64,000 nt of DNA from Lingula anatina (taxonomy: Eukaryota > Brachiopoda > Lingulata > Lingulida > Lingulidae). The stretch lies in NCBI RefSeq assembly GCF_001039355.2, contig NW_019775447.1:858546-922545 (forward strand), written 5' to 3'. Shown piece by piece: positions 35,559 to 47,142 of the stretch. Under the pieces are notes generated by a model. The model saw only the letters and a list, made by a program, of their open reading frames with translations, was not told the DNA's origin and did no database searches. A program made the position numbers and the translations under genes. The stretch's first letter is position 1. Each line of letters starts with the position of its first letter.

Positions 35559-37612
35559 AATAAAATAAAATAAAATAAAAAAATAAATATACATTTAGAT
35601 TTGCTTCAGTAAAATGAGATCTACTTATACATTTTTTAGGGGTTCTCTTTGAAGTCTTAAAACTCAAATCTAGCATTCCACGGCAATTTACACAAACCTA
35701 GCACCATCCTTACATCCTACAACAGAAAGACTCCAAAGGAATAGTATCAAAGATGAGCAGCAAATCAATATCAGTCAGGGAAATAAAGGTTTCATATCCT
35801 TGTTAATAATGGAAATTAAAACAAAAATAACATAAATTATCTCACCTTGCAATTTTTCTCTCCATCACTCTGTTTACTTAGACTGGCTTCATATGTCTTG
35901 AATACCTGCAGTAATCAATACTTAACTGAATTTCTTTTAGTATATCTTTTCATACAAACTTAAATATACAAGGCAGTTATTGAGGATTATTGGTTTCAAT
36001 AAACAATGTTTGTGTCTGTCCAAAAAGCTGAAAAATTCAACTAAATCAAAATTACAAACTAATACAGTCATATACTGGTAAAAAAGTTTTCATTATCTTT
36101 GAACAGCTGGGACCATAAAAGCTGACACTAATATACCTAGTGTTTAGAAAAAGAAAGAAATATTCACCTTTTTCATTGCAGTAGATATTGCAGCCTCCAT
36201 CAACTGGTCTCTGTCAACCCACCTAGCACACTGGTCACCACACTGGCCACCTAGCTCACCTAACACACTGTCCACTTGGGTCAGCTGGTACACCACATAG
36301 GTCTGGCTGATGTGGGAAAATAAATGTTTAACCTGGATGTGATAAAAATAATCAACAGTAACACATTTCACAGTTTTTATTATTTCAAAACATTGTACAA
36401 TCAGAAAAACTTCAAATAAAAAGTTCAAACAGCAATAAGTAGTTATATTAATGTTAGATTGTGGAAAAATGTTAAAGTAATTATTCAATAACCCAATGAA
36501 TATAATATTTAACATTTGGCACATAAAATTCACACTACAGTATGCCTACAAATTAGTTTGTTGAACACAAAGAAAAAATATTGGTAATTCTTACTTCTCC
36601 AACATATGCTAAGTTGTTTTTATCTTTCCCTCCAATATGGAGTTTTGAGTGTAAATGTTGCTGTAAGTGTCGGACAGCCTCAGTCTGGTCACATTCTACC
36701 CCAAGAGGGGTTGCGCTTGGGAACTCCCACAGACCTGCCAGCAGACCTACAATTGGGTAACAAAAATGTTGATAAGAATACAGTAAAAATTGAATATAGA
36801 AGTGAGCTCAAACTATTGCTTTTTAGTCCATAACAGTTACAAAAAAAGGACAGTGTATCCACAGTACTTTCAAAAAAGTTTGAAGTTGATATCAATGTTT
36901 ATCCTAATAAGAATAATTTCTAAGGGTCATTAGATCACAAAATCAAAACAGTCAAACTAAAATTGAATATATACCTGTTTTGGGCCTTTGGACAATCAAA
37001 TATTCATCTTTGCAGTTCTGAACAATGCACACTGGTGTCTGTTCTTCTCTTGGAGCCTTCTTCTTAGATTTGCGGGGATAGTTTGTAACTCCTAAACTTG
37101 AAAAAAAAAACAAAAAAACTGACATATAAAACTGCTCTGTCATACTTAATCAAGGCAAATAATGCCATTTCATATCTTGGCATTAAAAATAATGCAGAAA
37201 GTCCCTTTGGGCAACAAAGCACTTTTTTCTCACCATATAAACAAACTAAAAGTAGCCTGAAATGTTGAATGAATCTGAATCAAAATCTAAGTCACCTATC
37301 AACTGTCACAATGTTAAGGTTATATATTCTGTTATACAAAGACAGGCTACAAAAACTGGATCTTTGTATTAAAAACCTACGCACTGCCACAGGGTTTATA
37401 CATCAAAATATTGTCTGAAGTTTTAGACACCTACCTACTGTCCCAGGGTTCAGATGATGGAAGACACAGCTTACAATCCAGTGAGGCTGTAATGTAATAT
37501 AAAGTGGATATTATGAGTATAATCACACATGTGTCAGTGTCAACTGGTATTTATTATTCTTAATCAACTGAAATTGGAATAAATGAGACGGTATATGTTT
37601 GATATAGTTTAA
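34277..37612. repeat. Tandem duplication, copy A (MUTYH 3' part)
   Basis: This segment is repeated with high similarity at 37,829-42,835. Both copies begin at the shared AGGGGACCTATGACC, and both end at GATATAGTTTAA, after which they differ. Corresponding exons are offset by 5,223 to 5,228 bases, so only a few one-base indels separate the copies, besides the large insertion in copy B. The (AAAAT)n microsatellite at 35,526-35,583 is longer here than in copy B (about 40,770-40,808). Confidence 0.9.
35846..37486 (-). pseudogene. MUTYH: Second set of MUTYH exons 11-15 (copy A)
   Basis: Exons at 37,486-37,435, 37,096-36,975, 36,746-36,595, 36,332-36,168 and 35,905-35,846 repeat exons 11-15 of MUTYH with the same splice sites and phases. 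I see no frameshift or stop. The differences I checked in exons 14 and 15 are synonymous (Cys TGT/TGC, Val GTA/GTG). Exons 1-10 are not repeated, so this set cannot make an enzyme alone. It may be a real partial duplication, or the second allele of a heterozygous genome placed in tandem across the N at 37,826. Labelled pseudogene only for lack of a better class. The preserved coding frame argues for a recent or allelic origin. Confidence 0.8.
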
Positions 37613-37825
37613 AGCAATAATAACTCTTCCTTTGAGATTCAAAATTCTGCATGAAATACATTGTAAACAACGCATGGAAATATATTCTATTGTATTTTAC
37701 CACTAAAACGGCCGTTGTTGTAGTAAAACTAAAATCTGTGCTTGTCAATAGGGCTTTCGATGCTTTTCTTCCTGGTCATCAAGGCATTCGTTGCTAATGA
37801 CGTAATGGTGTCACGCAGATTCTTG
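37613..37825. other. Unique 213 bp between the two duplicate copies
   Basis: After the end of homology at 37,612 this stretch is unlike the MUTYH intron that follows copy B. It ends at the single N at 37,826. It contains ACTAAAACGGCCGTTG and TGACGTAATG. I see no gene; it may come from another allele or locus joined at the N. Confidence 0.5.
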
Positions 37826-38316
37826 NGAGGGGACCTATGACCAGTCCCATGGGTCAGCTTAATGCTGAAGGAGAAGTGTTATCTAAGGCTGTAAAATAAT
37901 ATAAACATGACAACTTTAGAAATATGTCTATCTTGCACCACAAATATGCTGATAAAACTGAGAATGTGATTTTACTGAACATGAAAAAACAGGAAACTGA
38001 GGGAACTTATGGTTGTTTTTCACCTGAAGAAAAGAAAGATAAACAAACAGCCGTCACTCCCCATCCCGCCCTACCCATGGAGCTCAAACTACAGAATACA
38101 GGTTACAATTTGGTATACTGTGAAAAGCCAAACAATGAAATAATGGGACAAGTCTGGAATTGGTTCTATTTTTAATCTCTTGGAAAAGATCAACATGCAA
38201 AAATGCATAATAGAGTAATCATAAAATTTATTCAACCACTGTATATACCGTATATAAAATGAATTTAAAAATACATATAAAACATAAACTGTTTTACCCC
38301 TAGAAAACAGATAAAA

Positions 38317-40005
38317 CTAGAGGATCAGAGAGGCAATACCGCCTCCTGTTATAGTACCACCAGCTGGAGTAAGCGCATTCGTATGGAAAACCAAAAAAAC
38401 GGGTCACCACCACCACCACCAGTGTTGAGCTTGACAAGCTCTATAAAATGCAATAAACAAGAGTTCTCAAAATATGCAAAAAGGAGTGAAAAAACAGCAT
38501 AACTGTAAAAAATAGTCTGATCAAGGTTATTTTTGAATTAAGCTGTATTTTTGTAATATTGATCACTCCTGTGATTTTCAAGACAGTAGACATATGGGTT
38601 TTCCTTGAAATGTGTTATCAGCGTTGCATATATGTTGAATAAAAAGAAAACCCAGGAGAAACACTGGGCATATCTCTGCCAGATTTGAAGATATGAGGGG
38701 CAGAAAATATGCAAAGTGCAGTTCATGGTGAAAAAGTAGGTCAAAGGTCAAATTCAAGGTCACAGTAAGATTGCCAAAATGTGACTTCTTATTCAAGTTA
38801 AATAGTAACTATGTTCATATCTCTGCCAGTTTTCAAAATAAAAGGGCTAGAAGATTTGCAAAGTTCAGTTCATGGTGAAAAGTAAGTCAAAGGTCAATTT
38901 CAAGGTCACAGTAAGATTGCCAATATAAGACTTCTTATTCAAGTTCAACAGTAACTATGGGCGTATCTTTTCCAGTTTTCGAGATATAAAGGATAGAAAA
39001 TTTGCAAAGTTCAGTTCATAGTGAAAAGTAGGTCAAAGGTCAATTTCAAGGTCACAGTTAGATAGCCAATATATGGCTTTCTATTCAAGTTCAATAGCAA
39101 ATATGGACGTATGCCTGCCAGTTTTCTCGATATAAGAGACAGCAAATTTGCAAAGTTCAGTTTATGGTGAAAAGTAGGTCAAAGGTCATTTTCAAGGTCA
39201 CAATAAGATAAGTATATGAATTCCTATTCAAGTTCAATAGTAACTATGGACGTATCTCTGCTAATTTTGGAGTATTTCACATCTTATTTTTAGCACTAAG
39301 TCTTGCAACGTTGTACTTTTTGATATAGCGCAACTCCTAAACCATATTGACAAGCTCTACAAAATGCAACAAACAAGACGTCTCTAGCATTTATGGTTCC
39401 AGAATAAGAGAGAGTTTTCAGTTTCAGCATCTAATGGCTGCTTCTCCTGTGAAAATGCACCGATTGACCCCAAACTCCCTAAGATGAAAGGAGTCCCTAA
39501 TTGTAACCCCTCACTATGATATGAGAGCTTAGGTCTGTGTAGTTTCTGAAAATTGGCACAAACAAATATTTTTTTTTTGGAAAAATTCCCATTTTTAGAA
39601 AATTTTGGCCTGTTTGACCTTGAAATAAAGGTCAAAAGTCAAATCCAAGGGCATATTTGGAATCTCCACATATGACTTTCGGTCAAGGTTCTGTAGAAAT
39701 TTTTCCCATAATTCCTTCAGTTTGGGAGATATTTAGCATTGAATTTTTAAAAATTTTGACAAGGGTGCGTTTGAACGAGCGCCACGCCCAGGCCAATGCA
39801 CCGACTGAGACAAAAAAACCAGGGGGTTCAAGTTGAGATTATATGTGACCTAAATCCAATAGATGGGGACACAGGTCCTTGCGGTCTAGGAGGAGAAGCG
39901 GTAACGGTGACTTGTATCCCACGCCATCCTGCGGAGCCGGCGGAGCTGTACGAGACAGGTCGGGACTAAAACCATGGGTACCGTACACGCTGGCGGTACT
40001 AATAA
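38317..40005 (-). mobile_element. Non-autonomous Helentron/pearl-like element inserted in copy B
   Basis: Copy A reads straight through (AGATAAAATAAAAAAAG...GCAAGCC), giving the empty site. Read on the minus strand, the 3' end has a hairpin (GAGGC-GGTATT-GCCTC at 38,332-38,347) and finishes ...CCTCTAG followed by TTTT. CTAG fits the CTRR terminus of Helitrons. Subterminal inverted repeats TAGTACCACCAGC (38,352) and GCTGGCGGTACTA (ending 40,001) lie near both ends. The core has four 146-bp tandem units. Short subterminal repeats, tandem core, terminal hairpin and T-rich target are the features described for Helentron-associated elements and for the pearl elements of bivalves (established knowledge). 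No Rep-helicase is encoded. Assignment is inference. Confidence 0.6.
38653..39268. repeat. Four-unit 146-bp tandem array with AGGTCA half-sites
   Basis: The motif [A]GGTCAAAGGTCA begins at 38,738, 38,884 (AAGTCA variant), 39,030 and 39,176, exactly 146 bases apart each time. Every unit also has TCAAGGTCA (38,754, 38,900, 39,046, 39,192) and GCAAAGT-CAGTT-AT-GTGAAAA just before. Unit edges are approximate, and partial units flank the array. Confidence 0.9.
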
Positions 40006-40768
40006 AAAAAAAAAGCAAGCCTGAGATAGTGTGTAGTCATTGTTCAGCACAATCTTCAAATTATTTACAAAATACTGTAGAAGAGTAGGAGGTGATGATA
40101 GAACTAACTTTTACAACAGAGGGTATTGACAAAATAATGCCTGTTATAAGACAGTGCAGCAGCCCTAAACCCTGTATATACTACTGATAGAAGTAGTTTG
40201 GTAGTAGTAATAGTTACAAGGTCAATTTGTAGCAAAACTTATGAGGACAAAGAAATAGTTTAGTGGATTAATGATACTGCAGCCAGGACAGGCTATGAAA
40301 CCAACAAAATAATGTTGTAGCAAGGACAAAATTTAAACAGGACAGATAACTAATATCAACAACAATTCAAAGGGACAAAAAAAGTTTTCCCCTCACTTGA
40401 CCTGTTGCTGATGGCATCACCTGAATTTACTAAGCCTACAATTGTCAAGTTTTGACAAGGCTTGTCATCAATTTGCCAGCTATGTTGTATTGCAATATTT
40501 TAGAAGTTTTATGGTCATAGAATTATGTGTATGACACCAAAAGTATTTCCCCTCACCCAAAGAGTCCAGGTTACAAACACAAAACCTTGTATCCTGTCAT
40601 CCAGGACACACTTCCCTTCTTGTTTAGAACAACAGGTTACAATGCAGGTAAATATCACTACAGGTGAGATGATATCACTGCAGGTGAGATGAAAATATAA
40701 TTTTCAACCTTCTGTTGCTACAGAACAGAGTAAAAATTCCTAGGTAAGCTATGTCACAAGTTTAGATG

Positions 40769-40799
<31 letters not shown>

Positions 40800-41073
40800 A
40801 ATAAAATAGATAAATATACATTTAGATTTGCTTCAGTAAAATGAGATCTACTTATACAGTTTTTAGGGGTTCTCTTGTAAGTCTTATAACTCAAATCTAG
40901 CATTCCATGGCAATTTACAAAAAACCTAGCACCATCCTTACATCCTACAACAGAAAGACTCCAAAGGAATAGTATCAAAGATGAGCAGCAAATCAATATC
41001 AGTCAGGGAAATAAAGGTTTCATATCCTTGTTAATAATGGAAATTAAAACAAAAATAACATAAATTATCTCAC

Positions 41074-44000
41074 CTTGCAATTTTTCTCTCCATCACTCTG
41101 TTTACTTAGACTGGCTTCATATGTCTTGAACACCTGCAGTAATCAATACTTAACTAATTTCTTTTAGTATATCTTTTCATACAAACTTAAATATACAAGG
41201 CAGTTAGTGAGGATAATCGGTTTCAATAAACAATGTTTGTTTCTGTCGAAAAAGCTGAAAAATTCAACTAAATCAAAATTACAAACTAATACAGTCATAT
41301 ACTGGTAAAAAGTTTTCATTATCTTTGAACAGCTGGGACCATAAAAGCTGACACTAATATACCTAGTGTTTAGAAAAAGAAAGAAATATTCACCTTTTTC
41401 ATTGCAGTAGATATTGCAGCCTCCATCAACTGGTCTCTGTCAACCCACCTAGCGCACTGGTCACCACACTGGCCACCTAGCTCACCTAACACACTGTCCA
41501 CTTGGGTCAGCTGGTACACCACATAGGTCTGGCTGATGTGGGAAAATAAATGTTTAACCTGGATGTGATAAAAATAATCAACAGTAACACATTTCACAGT
41601 TTTTATTATTTCAAAACATTGTACAATCAGATAAACTTCAAATAAAAAGTTCAAACAGCAATAAGTAGTTATATTAATGTTAGATTGTGGAAAAATGTTG
41701 AAGTAATTATTCAATTACCCAATGAATATAATATTTAACATTTGGCACATAAAATTCACACTACAGTATGCCTAGAAATTAGTTTGTTGAACACAAAGAA
41801 AAAATATTGGTAATTCTTACTTCTCCAACATATGCTAAGTTGTTTTTATCTTTCCCTCCAATATGGAGTTTTGAGTGTAAATGTTGCTGTAAGTGTCGGA
41901 CAGCCTCAGTCTGGTCACATTCTACCCCAAGAGGGGTTGCGCTTGGGAACTCCCACAGACCTGCCAGCAGACCTACAATTGGGTAACAAAAATGTTAATA
42001 AGAATACAGTAAAAATTGTATCTAGAAGTGAGCTCAAACTATTGCTTTTAGTCCATAACAGTTACAAAAAAAGGACAGTGTATCCACAGTACTTTCAAAA
42101 AAGTTTGAAGTTGATATCAATGTTTATCCTAATAAGAATAATTTCTAAGGGTCATTAGATCACAAAATCAAAACAGTCAAACTAAAATTGAATATATACC
42201 TGTTTTGGGCCTTTGGACAATCAAATATTCATCTTTGCAGTTCTGAACAATGCACACTGGTGTCTGTTCTTCTCTTGGAGCCTTCTTCTTAGATTTGCGG
42301 GGATAGTTTGTAACTCCTAAACTTGAAAACAAAAAAAAAAACTGACATATAAAACTGCTCTGTCATACTTAATCAAGGCAAATACTGCCATTTCATATCT
42401 TGGCATTAAAAATAATGCAGAAAGTCCCTTTGGGCAACAAAGCACTTTTTTCTCACCATATAAACAAACTAAAAGTAGCCTGAAATGTTGAATGAATCTG
42501 AATCAAAATCTAAGTCACCTATCAACTGGCACAATGTTAAGGTTATATGTTCTGTTATACAAAGACAGGCTACAAAAACTGGATCTTTGTATTAAAAACC
42601 TACGCACTGCCACAGGGTTTATACATCAAAATATTGTCTGAAGTTTTAGACACCTACCTACTGTCCCAGGGTTCAGATGATGGAAGACACAGCTTACAAT
42701 CCAGTGAGGCTGTAATGTAACATACAGTGGATAATATGAGTATAATCACACATGTGTCAGTGTCAACTGGTATTTATTATTCTTAATCAACTTAAATTGG
42801 AATAAATGAGACGGTATATGTTTGATATAGTTTAAGTATACATCAATCAGAGATCACTTCTGTTGACTAGTTTTGTGGGATGACTTTACCATTTTCAATA
42901 TCTGGAAAATCTGCATCTTTCCCCTTGCTTGCTTTGGATTCTGTAAGTCTTGATGCAGTTCTCTTCTGCCAATCTATTACCTGAAACAGATACACTTGAA
43001 CACCTTACAAAGACAGTGAAATTTGTATTAGAGTTAATAATTTTACCTTTAAACATCACAACTGGATGAATAAAAATTAACATTTTAATATTGAAATTTG
43101 CATACGACATGGAATGAAAGCAATGTTTACTTGTGGATAATAACTGTGGTTGCTGAAATGGTACAGAACACTCTTCACAAAAATTAATAATAATAATAAA
43201 AAACTATGATACTTAAGAATATTCTTATATTCATAAAATGAGTTAGTATCAATACCTGTGAGTAAGCCTTACAGTGAGATTTTAGTGGACATTTGCTGCA
43301 AGATGGAGTCTTTGGGTTACAAACTGTGGCCCCCAGCTCCATCAATGCTTGGTTAAAATTCCCAGGCTGGTCAAGGTCTACTAGTGTATTGGCCAGGCTC
43401 CTACGAACAGAGATGGTTACATTGTTCTATATGTAACAATTTATAACAGTGCACAGTTAGAGTTTTTAAAGGTTAAAAGAATTATTCTAGCAAATCTTTG
43501 AAACATTGTCTAAGAGGATTTATCATATAAATTACATCTAAACATTTAACTTGGATTGTGCCACTGAATACAAAAACCTCCAGTCTACAGGACCATTTTA
43601 TCTATCTATCCCTGATACTGAAAATTTACTGGTGATGACATTGAAGCAGTGGTGTCGGTGGTAGTGGTGTTAGTGTAGTGGAGATTATGTTGATGTAGTG
43701 GCATTGCTGGTGGCAGTAATACTGGTATCAGTATATAGGTATTGGTGACTTGGTTGAGTGGTGAGGATGATGGCAGTGATGATAACATTGGTGCAGTGGT
43801 GGTGATGTTGGTGCATTGTTGCTAGTGGTGGTGCAGTGATGGTGTTAATGTTGGTATTGGTGTAGTGGTGATGGTAGTGGGTACCTACCAAAGGGTATCT
43901 GTTACCATTTGACTTGTACTATCACCACCTATTATGAACAATCTGGCAAACACCCGCACAACATTTCCATCCACCAGACCTGTGACCTGAAGATGAGAAC

Positions 44001-46858
44001 CATATATTGCCTGTGGTTTCCAAAACTTTGTCCTCCTCCACACTAAATATATATGGTTTTACTACTTGAAGAAACATGCACTTATTCATGTCAAAGTTTC
44101 TACCCAAACAGGTGTGCAAATGCCCCAGTTGTTTTTCTCCCTACCTCATTGAAAGCGATGGATGCAATGGCCCCTGCTGTATACTTTCCAACTCCAGGCA
44201 GTTGCTTCAGTAATGTCTCTGCTGTGCTGGGCATCTCTCCTCCTAATTCTTCAACTACCTAAAGAAATGAAGATGAATACTGTATTACCATGTTAAAAAC
44301 CATGTGTCAGAACAAATTCAGATACAGTCATGACATCTTTAAATAATTGAATTTCGCTTTTTTAAGTAATAGTCTTCGTCTATGGAATTATCAGTGAGCT
44401 ACCTTTTTTGCACCCTCATGTAATCTCCTTCCTCTAGAGTAATATCCGAGCCCTGCCCACATTTCATTCACCTCCTGTAATCAATAATCACATTTAAGAG
44501 AAAAACTGAGATATTTAATGACAAAACAAACAAAAATGTTTTAAAGAAACATTTTAACTAATGTAAAAAAGATACAATCACAAAGTTCTACTTATTTTGT
44601 GAAAAACAAGTACTTGACAAGCTTAATAAGTGTGATACTAAACTGCAGAGGAATTACCTCCAACGTTGCCTTTGCCAGGTGCTGTAGTGTTGGCCATCTC
44701 TGAAACAATCAACATACAGGGAGGCTAGTTCACCAGAAAGTAGCTGTTGCTCTTGCAAAGATGCTTTTTCACTGTCAACAAGTCTGCCAAATACCTCAAC
44801 TCCATAACTTATTCACTTGAGTTGACTTTAAGTCATATCTTATCTGAACAGTCAATATGCTTTTGCTTGTCAACATCATTTTTCTAATGATTCAGGTTTA
44901 AATTGTAGCCTACCTTCATCCATTTATTATAGTAATCAATGACCGTGGCAACCTGGGTCTGCTGTAACATAATCTCTGATACCCACACTGAAAAATAAGA
45001 TACAATAATAATTAACATTATCCTTTTCATAGTCAAGCCCTCTAAAATGTTGTAGACTATGACAAGATGGATACCCTATAGACTCTATACAGTTTTAGCA
45101 AATGTATGATCTTATATCAAACTGCTTATAGTAGTGTCAAATAATTCAAGATTTATGTAACAGTTCTTGTTCTACTGTTATCTGAACGCCAGAATGCCCA
45201 TTTAACTCTAGTCTGTACAATGCCATTATTCTGTACCAATGTATTTTACCTGCATAGGCCCTCTGGTTGATATCATGACTAGAAACCTAGAAACAGAAGA
45301 AGTACACTAAACTGTATATCAGCTAGAAGTAGACTGAATAGAATCATGCAGTTGCTAGGCAATGAATTGAAAAAAAGAATGGTCATAAAAAAGCAATTTG
45401 AAAGCAAGGTGTCTTAACTTTGGAGTTACCACAAAGCAATAATATTATGAAAATGAATATTAAAAATTATAAAAAAAAATGCATTTTACATATTTGAATA
45501 TAAACATATATATTTTTTGTTGAAAATATCACACCTTTCTCCAAGGTAAATCTCTCTTATTAACATCGTACCAGCTGAGCAGATCTCGTCTGATAAGATC
45601 TGGATCTGATGGTTGATGCTGTTTACAACAGGGACCCCTTGGTTCTGTAGTCACTGCACATACTGAAACAAGACAAAGTAGATAAATACAATAACAAAAT
45701 AATACACAGGGGAACTTCATGATTTAAAACATAAGTTCACTAACAAAATATATAACATGCCCTGCATACAAAAAACAATACAAAACTATTTTCTCTTTGA
45801 AAAGATATCTTGAAGAGATAAATCCACATAAACATTTCTGGAGAAAATGGCCTTTATGCACCAATAAAGAAAAAAAAAGAAGTTCTTAGGTAAAAAAAGA
45901 AGGTCACATTTAGATGGCCTCATAATAGTTATTTTTCGCAGTTTCTCTTGTCTTAGCTGCAACTTTTTAAATGTATTATCATGAACTAAATTTGAATCTG
46001 TTATTATGCTCAATTATTATTTATACATAATGTATTGAAAGAATAACAATAATCCAAAGTTTTACATGATTTATTACAACCGTGTAGTGTGTCAATAACC
46101 TCCGTTATATTCTAAAATCAAATGTTGCAGCCCATTTTATGTCAAAGTGTTAGGGCTCATTTCACAATGAAACTTTCATTCTACCACTACATATAGATCC
46201 ATTCAACTCTGCGGGGACTCTTGCTGAATGCTATCCAGATTAACATGCCTCCTCGTTTCCAACATACTTGTAAAATCACTTGCTTTTCTGTATCCTAAAC
46301 AATGCCAATTGTTTATGTTGCAAGATGAAGAGGAATTATAAGTCTTTCAAACAGTAAAATAAGGGAGCATTCCCATAAACCCATCATACTAGCTGGATCT
46401 AACTACTATTACAGACAATTAAGCTGATTACACTGAAAGCACTTTAACAAGAAGCCCCGCAGACTTAGATCAATCCAGCTAGTAAAATGGGTTTATGGGA
46501 ACACAGCCTAAGGCAGATAATTATTTATGTCTGAAATTAATTGTTATTTTAAAACCACATTCTAGTTTCTAGCACAGGGTCAAACATGTACATATGAATA
46601 TGCATATGCTAGCATATCTGACGTAGGGACATCTGCTTCTGAGCCCGGCCAGTTTGAGCAAAGGTGATGAATGAGCAACCCATCTGTAAAACAACGACCT
46701 GTTCCTACTGGTACAACTACATAATGTACATGTACCATTACTGTGACCCCAGGGTACATCAGGTTCATCAAGTTAACATTTCCAGTGCCTGTTTCTGTCT
46801 CTTCTCTCTCTGCTTTGCAAGCAAATTTCCGCTTGCCTTTCACAGTCTTCCTTGTCAT
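41074..46858 (-). CDS. MUTYH: Adenine DNA glycosylase MUTYH (MutY homologue)
   Basis: Removes adenine mispaired with 8-oxoguanine in base-excision repair. Minus-strand exons 2-15: 45,662-45,535, 45,286-45,250, 44,987-44,914, 44,699-44,658, 44,474-44,403, 44,258-44,145, 43,986-43,889, 43,400-43,256, 42,980-42,890, 42,709-42,658, 42,321-42,200, 41,972-41,821, 41,558-41,394 and 41,133-41,074. Phases match throughout (450 codons). Visible: [29 protein letters not shown] with the catalytic Glu; helix-hairpin-helix [17 protein letters not shown] with VDGNVVRV (catalytic Asp). The iron-sulphur cysteines follow as C-x6-C-x2-C-x5-C in exon 9. The NUDIX-like C-terminal domain has [11 protein letters not shown] and [13 protein letters not shown]. 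The N terminus is uncertain: a first exon with ATG at 46,858 ([15 protein letters not shown]) lacks a good in-phase donor, and an ATG at 45,720 is open into exon 2. The terminal exon is not firmly found. Head-to-head with TOE1. Confidence 0.92.
43620..43885. repeat. GTG/GGT-rich minisatellite in MUTYH intron 8
   Basis: Degenerate GTGGTG, GGTGATG and TTGGTG words fill about 260 bases immediately downstream of exon 8 on the minus strand. Minus-strand frames through it (His/Thr/Asn-rich) are artefacts. Confidence 0.8.
46195..46510. repeat. Dispersed hairpin repeat copy near the MUTYH 5' end
   Basis: An inverted pair CCCATAAACCCAT...CTAGCTGGATCTAA (about 46,373-46,400) and TTAGATCAATCCAGCTAG...ATGGGTTTATGGG (about 46,466-46,501) brackets about 65 bases. 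The left part (46,203-46,312) matches 2,008-2,085. Same family as the 1.2-2.1 kb and 13.7 kb copies by shared words. Confidence 0.6.
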
Positions 46859-47142
46859 TCTAAATAGTGAAAAATTGCATCCAAATACACGGATGAAACG
46901 GAGAAAAATAGTTAAATAGTTCTTGGCCCTGCAATCAAACTCTGGCGGGAAGTAGCGCGAGATGACGTCAATCCAAGATGTCTGCGCCCATGAACTGCGT
47001 GGGTTAATACCAGTACAGCGAGTGCATTCGATTGGCGTTTTTTTTTTCGTTTTGGCACTATTATTTTATGGGGGCATTTTAAACTAGAGCTTGATGTTTT
47101 TTACGCGGTAGCCTGATTGTGATAGCTTAAATTTAGCCTGCA
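46859..47142. promoter_or_regulatory. Divergent promoter region of MUTYH and TOE1
   Basis: If MUTYH starts at 46,858, only 284 bases separate the two start codons. It contains TCTGGCGGGAAG (46,941, E2F-like), a perfect CRE TGACGTCA (46,963-46,970) and, directly next to it, ATCCAAGATG (46,971-46,980), resembling the AAGATGG core of YY1 sites. No TATA box stands out. Factor assignments are inferred from motif shape only. Confidence 0.6.

Larger units (their letters stand above)
37829..42835. repeat. Tandem duplication, copy B (MUTYH 3' part, with insertion)
   Basis: Counterpart of 34,277-37,612. Continuous with the upstream MUTYH exons. It carries a 1.7 kb insertion at 38,317 to about 40,005 that copy A lacks; without it the two copies are almost equal in length. 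Confidence 0.9.

Noticed and set aside
36606-36833. Plus-strand frames that occur in both duplicate copies (also 41,832-42,158)
   Set aside because: They are the antisense shadow of MUTYH exon 13.
38653-39268. Regular repeat array considered as CRISPR
   Set aside because: Whole 146-bp units are repeated, with no unique spacers, and the genome is eukaryotic.
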